A stretch of 11,055 nt of DNA. Source: Caldilineae bacterium. GTDB taxonomy: Bacteria > Chloroflexota > Anaerolineae > J102. This document shows, piece after piece, positions 8,035 through 11,055 of this stretch (position 1 is the first letter of the stretch; each line of letters begins with the position of its first letter). Made by a program: the position numbers and the translations under genes. The notes under the pieces were generated by a model, which saw only the letters and a program-made list of their open reading frames with translations, did no database searches and had not been told where the DNA came from. The DNA lies in the NCBI GenBank assembly GCA_011192085.1, contig DUEQ01000166.1, positions 1-11,055 of the forward strand, in the 5' to 3' direction.

Positions 8035-8684
8035 CAATGGGCTTGTCTGGTCGCGGCGCGCCCATACCGAGCCTTGACCATTTTCATACGGTAGATGTCC
8101 TCTCGTTCCCGTTCGGTCAGACGCAGTTCGATGAGTTTGTGCTGTTTCTGCAGTCGGGGTAAAAGGATGTATTCCAATGCATTCACCCTCCGAATAGTCT
8201 CGCGGATAGCCTGAGCTAGGCGGCGAAGCCGCAGCTCTTGGTTGGCCACGTCCAGCAGCGCTTCCAGTTCGGCCTCAAAGGCCAAGGCTGTCGCGTCCAT
8301 CCGGGGAGCGCTGTGGGTGGGGCTGTGGGGACGGTCACTGGCGGTGCGCACCAGGGTTTTGGGCTCGATGCGCAGTACATGGACGCCCATAACCCGAGTG
8401 GAACCAATGTTCACCGAGATGGGCTCCTGCGCGGCCAGGGAGGCGCTGCCCACGACCTCGGGGCCGTCGTGGGCTAAGGACAAGGCCAGCGCGCGACGTG
8501 CCGCGCCCGCCGCCTCGTCTAGGGCCTGTTCGACAAAGAGAACCTCATCCGCGCTACGGCGTAGCTCTTGCATCAAGGCATTGCGTTTTTGTTGTAACAG
8601 ATCGCGTCCCTTCTTCACCAGTTCGATCTGCGCTCGCTTCTGGTTCAACGCCGACCGAGTCGGCGTGATCTGCTCGGTAATCAT
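8034..8684 (-). CDS. atpD: V/A-type ATP synthase subunit D (central rotor shaft)
   Basis: Central shaft of the rotor, the gamma-like coiled coil that drives conformational changes in A3B3. With ATG 8684 it has 216 residues, usual for D. The N-terminal helix begins with the hallmark ITPTRSALNQKRAQIELVKKGRDLL; a variable middle follows (about 75-125), and the C-terminal helix contains ANQELRLRRLAQAIRETIRRVNALEYILLPRL, the most conserved D segment, then EREDIYRMKMVKA. The frame is open to 8768, but ATG 8684 has GGGGGTGG six bases upstream and gives the family N-terminus. Unusually, D is the first gene of this operon, where Thermus and archaeal operons normally have it after B. It is separated from the Dsb gene by a terminator and a leader region. 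Confidence 0.95.
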   Translation of the reverse strand: MITEQITPTRSALNQKRAQIELVKKGRDLLQQKRNALMQELRRSADEVLFVEQALDEAAGAARRALALSLAHDGPEVVGSASLAAQEPISVNIGSTRVMGVHVLRIEPKTLVRTASDRPHSPTHSAPRMDATALAFEAELEALLDVANQELRLRRLAQAIRETIRRVNALEYILLPRLQKQHKLIELRLTEREREDIYRMKMVKARYGRAATRQAH

Positions 8685-8690
8685 GATTCG

Positions 8691-8698
8691 CCACCCCC
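8691..8698 (-). promoter_or_regulatory. Ribosome binding site deciding the atpD start
   Basis: The coding strand reads GGGGGTGG, ending 6 bases before ATG 8684. It supports this start over the upstream in-frame ATG at 8768. Confidence 0.55.
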
Positions 8699-8724
8699 GG
8701 TGACGGGAAGAAAAGCGGTCCAAC

Positions 8725-8768
8725 CGGAGAGACGTTTGTCCGCGGAGACGTTGTCGGAAAGTTGACAA
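8725..8768. repeat. Direct repeat and small dyad in the ATPase operon leader
   Basis: Two related copies, CGGAGAGACGTTTGTC (8725-8740) and CGGAGACGTTGTC (8743-8755), lie head to tail. Overlapping the end of the second copy, TTGTC (8751-8755) and GACAA (8764-8768) form an inverted repeat with an 8-base gap. They lie about 40-85 bases before the D start. This could be an operator or leader structure; no function can be assigned from sequence. Confidence 0.35.
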
Positions 8769-8783
8769 AATATCTCCACTATG

Positions 8784-8812
8784 AGTCTATCAGATGGTGA
8801 ATGCGTTGACTA
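8784..8812 (-). promoter_or_regulatory. Tentative promoter of the V/A-ATPase operon
   Basis: On the minus strand TAGTCA (8807-8812) and TAGACT (8784-8789) are spaced 17 bases, and a TG lies one base before the -10-like hexamer (extended -10). Each hexamer matches only 4 of 6 consensus bases. It is the best candidate I found in the region between the upstream terminator and D, where a promoter is expected; transcription would start near 8777. Confidence 0.25.
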
Positions 8813-8896
8813 TGATTTTCGTCAGGTGCTTGGGAGGGCGACGATGGCTCGGGAGGCTCGCCATCCATTGGGCTGTCGGTTGTCGACGCGGAGATA

Positions 8897-8926
8897 TAAA
8901 AAAACCCCTCGCTAAGGAGGGGCTTT
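8897..8926 (-). terminator. Rho-independent terminator of the Dsb lipoprotein gene
   Basis: On the minus strand CCCCTC, a six-base loop and GAGGGG form a GC-rich stem (8905-8922), extended by A-U pairs and one G-U pair and followed by seven T (8898-8904 as A on the plus strand). It begins about 30 bases after the Dsb stop codon. In the plus direction the T-run is too short, so it is probably one-way. It separates the Dsb gene from the ATPase operon. Confidence 0.88.
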
Positions 8927-8954
8927 GATAGAGCGGAGGATGTGATGACCGGGA

Positions 8955-10334
8955 TTATTGGGAGGCCAGGATCTGATCGATGATCTGCTTGAATACCTCG
9001 TAGGGCTGGGCGCCGCTGAGGAACTGACCATTGATGAAGAAGGCAGGAGTGCCCTGTACGCCCGCGGCCATGCCTTCCTGCTGGTCCGCGAGGATTTCAT
9101 CCTTGTATTTCTCCGAATCGAAGCACGCGTTGAATGGTTTCTCGTCCAGGCCGAGCTCCTTGGCGAATTGCTTCATCACGTTGTTCACGTCGGGATTCTC
9201 GTTCCACTTGTCCCGTTCGCTGAACAACTTGTCGTGCATCTCCCAATACTTGCCCTGTTCTCCTGCGCATTCCGCGGCCATGGCCGCAGGCATCGCCTGT
9301 TTGTGGAAGCTGAGGGGGAAGTCCTTGAACACGTAGCGCACTTTGCCCGTGTCGATATAATCCTTCTTGAGTTGCGGCAGGACCTGCTGGAAATGACGCT
9401 GGCAGAAGGGGCATTGATAATCGGAGAATTCAACGATGGTCACGGGCGCGTTGGGATCGCCCATTACGGTGACGTTCTCCGTTTCGAAGTCGGTGTCGGG
9501 CGTGGGGGAAGGGGTGACGGTGACCACGGTGTCGGGCAGTGCGCCGGTTTCCTCTTTCTGCAGAATCGCATCGATGATGGTGGTCAGCTCGTCGGCGCTG
9601 GCGCCCTGGTTGATGACGTAACCGCCCATGACGAAACCAGGCAGCTCGCGGAATTCCAGGTCCTGGCCGTCGAAATAATCCTGTTTGATGTCTTCCAGCG
9701 GCGCGTCGTGGTCGATGCAGGCGTTGAACGCGTCCAAATCCTCGATGCCGATAGCTTCGCCGCCCGGTTTCACCGCATCCTTCATGGTCTGAATGTCGGT
9801 TTGCTGGCTCCACGCATCGACATGGCTATACAGCCAGTCCGCCATCTCCTGGTATTTGCCCTGTTTGCCCGCGCACTGGGCGGCAAAGCTGGCGATGACC
9901 GAGGGATCGCCGCCCGCGACCGGGAACTCTTTGTGCACAATGCGCAGCTTGCCGGCGTCGACGTAATTCGATTTGAGTTGAGGCAGGATCTCGGTGTGGA
10001 AGATCTGGCAGTTGGGATAGGCGTAGTCGCACCATTCGTACATGGTGATGGTCGCGTCCTCATTGCCCAGGGTGGCGTCGGGCCGGTCGGCGGGCTGGAA
10101 GCTGGCTGGCGCTTCGGGAGGCATGATGACCTTGCCCACGATGTCCTCGACGGGCTGGAAGCCGTCATCCCCGGGGGGCGCAGCGGTCTCGGCCGGGGGT
10201 TGCGTGGGCGCGGGGGCTTCATCGGGCGTGGGCGTGGAGTCCAAAGGAGGCGCCCCCTGCTGACACGCGCTCAATGTGAGGGCCAGGGTCAGGATGAACA
10301 GGATGGGGAGGATGGTTTTGGCTCGGGGTGGCAT
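8955..10334 (-). CDS. Lipoprotein with two DsbA-like thioredoxin-fold domains
   Basis: Predicted exported lipoprotein, 459 residues. The signal peptide (1-23) ends in lipobox LSAC with C24 as the lipidated residue, followed by a Pro/Thr/Ala-rich tether (about 25-56). Domain 1 (about 70-258) and domain 2 (about 284-458) are both DsbA-like and share similar order: active-site region, a Cys near CAGxQGKYxEM (C154, C356), a second Cys in FNAC (C206, C404), a cis-Pro region, and a C-terminal helix (TTIIDAIL; KQIIDQIL). Domain 2 is canonical: CPFC (308-311) and GTPAFFING. Domain 1 has YPNC (106-109), so the N-terminal active-site Cys is lost, but C102 sits four residues earlier; its cis-Pro region reads LPGFVMGG. 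A second Pro/Thr linker joins the domains (about 264-282). Likely role: disulfide formation or isomerisation outside the membrane; partners unknown. AGGAAG lies five bases before the ATG. Confidence 0.9.
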   Translation of the reverse strand: MPPRAKTILPILFILTLALTLSACQQGAPPLDSTPTPDEAPAPTQPPAETAAPPGDDGFQPVEDIVGKVIMPPEAPASFQPADRPDATLGNEDATITMYEWCDYAYPNCQIFHTEILPQLKSNYVDAGKLRIVHKEFPVAGGDPSVIASFAAQCAGKQGKYQEMADWLYSHVDAWSQQTDIQTMKDAVKPGGEAIGIEDLDAFNACIDHDAPLEDIKQDYFDGQDLEFRELPGFVMGGYVINQGASADELTTIIDAILQKEETGALPDTVVTVTPSPTPDTDFETENVTVMGDPNAPVTIVEFSDYQCPFCQRHFQQVLPQLKKDYIDTGKVRYVFKDFPLSFHKQAMPAAMAAECAGEQGKYWEMHDKLFSERDKWNENPDVNNVMKQFAKELGLDEKPFNACFDSEKYKDEILADQQEGMAAGVQGTPAFFINGQFLSGAQPYEVFKQIIDQILASQ

Positions 10335-10339
10335 GAAAA

Positions 10340-10345
10340 CTTCCT
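10340..10345 (-). promoter_or_regulatory. Ribosome binding site of the Dsb lipoprotein gene
   Basis: The coding strand reads AGGAAG, ending 5 bases before ATG 10334. The resulting protein begins with a proper signal peptide, which confirms this start. Confidence 0.7.
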
Positions 10346-10379
10346 GTGATGTGGGATGGGTGAAATGGTGTTTGTAGAG

Positions 10380-10411
10380 GTCGTTTGGTCGTTTGGTCGT
10401 GCAGTCGTTGG
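10380..10411. repeat. Four-copy octamer tandem repeat between rmlC and the Dsb gene
   Basis: The plus strand reads GTCGTTTG, GTCGTTTG, GTCGTGCA, GTCGTTGG in succession, ending one base before the rmlC stop codon region. The 11-base string GGTCGTTTGGT occurs twice here (10379-10389 and 10387-10397) and once more just before the start of atpI (7630-7640). This looks like a short tandem repeat of non-coding spacers; function unknown. Confidence 0.6.
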
Positions 10412-10412
10412 A

Positions 10413-10967
10413 TCAATCGAAGCGATTGTCCGCCTTGAGCAGGGGGGGCAGGGCAGCGTCCTTTTCGGAGAGGATGGGCGGAGCCTCCAGCGGCCAGGCG
10501 ATGGCGATGACGGGGTCATTCCAGATGACGCCGCTATCAAGCTCGGGCGCGTATTCCTCGGTGACTTTGTAGGCCACGTCCGCTTCATCGCTGAGAACGA
10601 GGAATCCGTGCGCGAATCCGGGCGGAATGTAGAGCATGCGTTGGTTTTCGTCGGACAGGGTTTCGCCCACCCATTGCCCGAAGGTTGGCGAGGAGGGGCG
10701 AATGTCGACGGCCACATCGAAGATGACGCCCCGGACGACGCGCACGAGTTTGCCCTGGGCTTTGGGCGGGTTCTGAAAATGCAATCCTCGTAGCACCCCA
10801 CGAGTGGAACGGGAATGGTTGTCCTGGACAAAGGTCTCAGGGATGCCGTTGGCAGCGAAGTCTGAGAATTTGTAGGTTTCCAGGAAGAAACCGCGCGGGT
10901 CTGCAAAGACGCGGGGCTCGATGAGGATGACTTCGGGGAGTTGGAGGGGGTGAAAGGTGAAGGGCAT
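10413..10967 (-). CDS. rmlC: dTDP-4-dehydrorhamnose 3,5-epimerase
   Basis: Cupin-fold enzyme of the third step of dTDP-L-rhamnose synthesis: it inverts C3 and C5 of dTDP-4-keto-6-deoxyglucose in the cytoplasm. It has 184 residues, the usual size. Visible family motifs: FADPRGFFLETYK (21-33), FVQDNHSRSTRGVLRGLHFQ (46-65) with the catalytic base H63 and R60, QGKLVRVVRGVIFDVAVDIR (71-90), PGFAHGFLVLS with H120, AYKVTEEY with Y133 (candidate catalytic acid), and LSEKD with D170 (dyad partner of H63 in known structures, as I recall it). A related single-site NDP-sugar epimerase cannot be fully excluded, but the motifs fit RmlC well. The other rhamnose genes are not in the window and may lie upstream, beyond the right edge. 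No clear Shine-Dalgarno; heptamer repeats lie just before the start. Confidence 0.93.
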   Translation of the reverse strand: MPFTFHPLQLPEVILIEPRVFADPRGFFLETYKFSDFAANGIPETFVQDNHSRSTRGVLRGLHFQNPPKAQGKLVRVVRGVIFDVAVDIRPSSPTFGQWVGETLSDENQRMLYIPPGFAHGFLVLSDEADVAYKVTEEYAPELDSGVIWNDPVIAIAWPLEAPPILSEKDAALPPLLKADNRFD

Positions 10968-10976
10968 GGGTGAATT

Positions 10977-11011
10977 CAGTAATCAGTAAGCAGTGATCGG
11001 TCATCAGTCCT
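10977..11011. repeat. Five-copy heptamer tandem repeat upstream of rmlC
   Basis: Five consecutive 7-base units on the plus strand: CAGTAAT, CAGTAAG, CAGTGAT, CGGTCAT, CAGTCCT. The pattern begins 9 bases before the rmlC start codon and degenerates away from the gene. It resembles the short tandemly repeated heptamers known from intergenic DNA of cyanobacteria and other bacteria (recalled, not searched). Confidence 0.65.
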
Positions 11012-11030
11012 GGAGGCGACCTGCTTCCAA

Positions 11031-11047
11031 CTGGATACATCATCCAG
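11031..11047. repeat. Small inverted repeat at the right edge
   Basis: CTGGAT and ATCCAG form a perfect 6-bp stem around a 5-base loop. No T-run follows in either direction, so it is not a standard terminator. It lies in the non-coding stretch before rmlC, next to the heptamer repeats; no coding sequence is supported between 10968 and 11055. Confidence 0.35.
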
Positions 11048-11055
11048 CGGAGCGT

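Noticed and set aside
65..8684. Possibility that the operon encodes a new type of membrane machine
   Set aside because: All nine genes match known V/A-ATPase subunits with their hallmark residues and no additional gene is inserted, so this is a standard complex with an unusual gene order.
8762..8790. Plus-strand TTGACA with a 17-base spacer, resembling a -35 element
   Set aside because: The hexamer at the -10 position (GTCTAT) is poor and no plus-strand gene or RNA candidate follows; all genes read the other way.
8958..10349. A 463-codon plus-strand open frame fully opposite the Dsb lipoprotein gene
   Set aside because: The minus-strand product has a lipobox, two recognisable Dsb domains, a Shine-Dalgarno and a terminator. 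The plus-strand translation shows no family features; long antisense frames are expected in GC-rich coding DNA.

Overview
The window holds one nearly continuous minus-strand gene set from a fairly GC-rich bacterium. I would guess Chloroflexota (Anaerolineae-like). This is inference: the ATPase subunits resemble those I remember from Thermus and archaea, the lipoprotein has Pro/Thr-rich linkers, and the spacers carry short tandem repeats. No rRNA or other taxonomic marker is present, so the assignment is tentative.

All genes read right to left. At the right edge is rmlC (10413-10967, dTDP-sugar 3,5-epimerase). After a 78-base spacer comes a secreted lipoprotein with two DsbA-like thioredoxin-fold domains (8955-10334), closed by a clear rho-independent terminator (about 8897-8926). 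A 242-base stretch between that terminator region and the next start carries the presumed promoter and leader of the second unit.

The second unit (8684 down to 65) is a complete rotary V/A-type ATPase operon in transcription order D - H(G) - I - K - E - C - F - A - B. A3B3 forms the catalytic head, D and F the central rotor shaft, C the socket joining shaft to ring, K the proton- or sodium-carrying ring, I the membrane stator, and E with H/G the peripheral stalks. Every core subunit is there and looks intact. Spacers run from an overlap or about 10 bases up to 86 bases, consistent with one long mRNA. What follows B lies outside the window.

Most of the window is ordinary, well-known machinery. 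I did not find a convincing undescribed system. The points worth a second look are: subunit D placed first instead of last; a catalytic P-loop (GGFGTGKT) that departs from the usual A-type GPFGSGKT; a tandem Dsb lipoprotein whose first domain has lost the N-terminal active-site cysteine but has another cysteine close by; a 74-residue single-hairpin ring subunit with by far the best ribosome binding site of the operon; and short tandem repeats and hairpins in the spacers, mainly in front of genes that lack a Shine-Dalgarno sequence.
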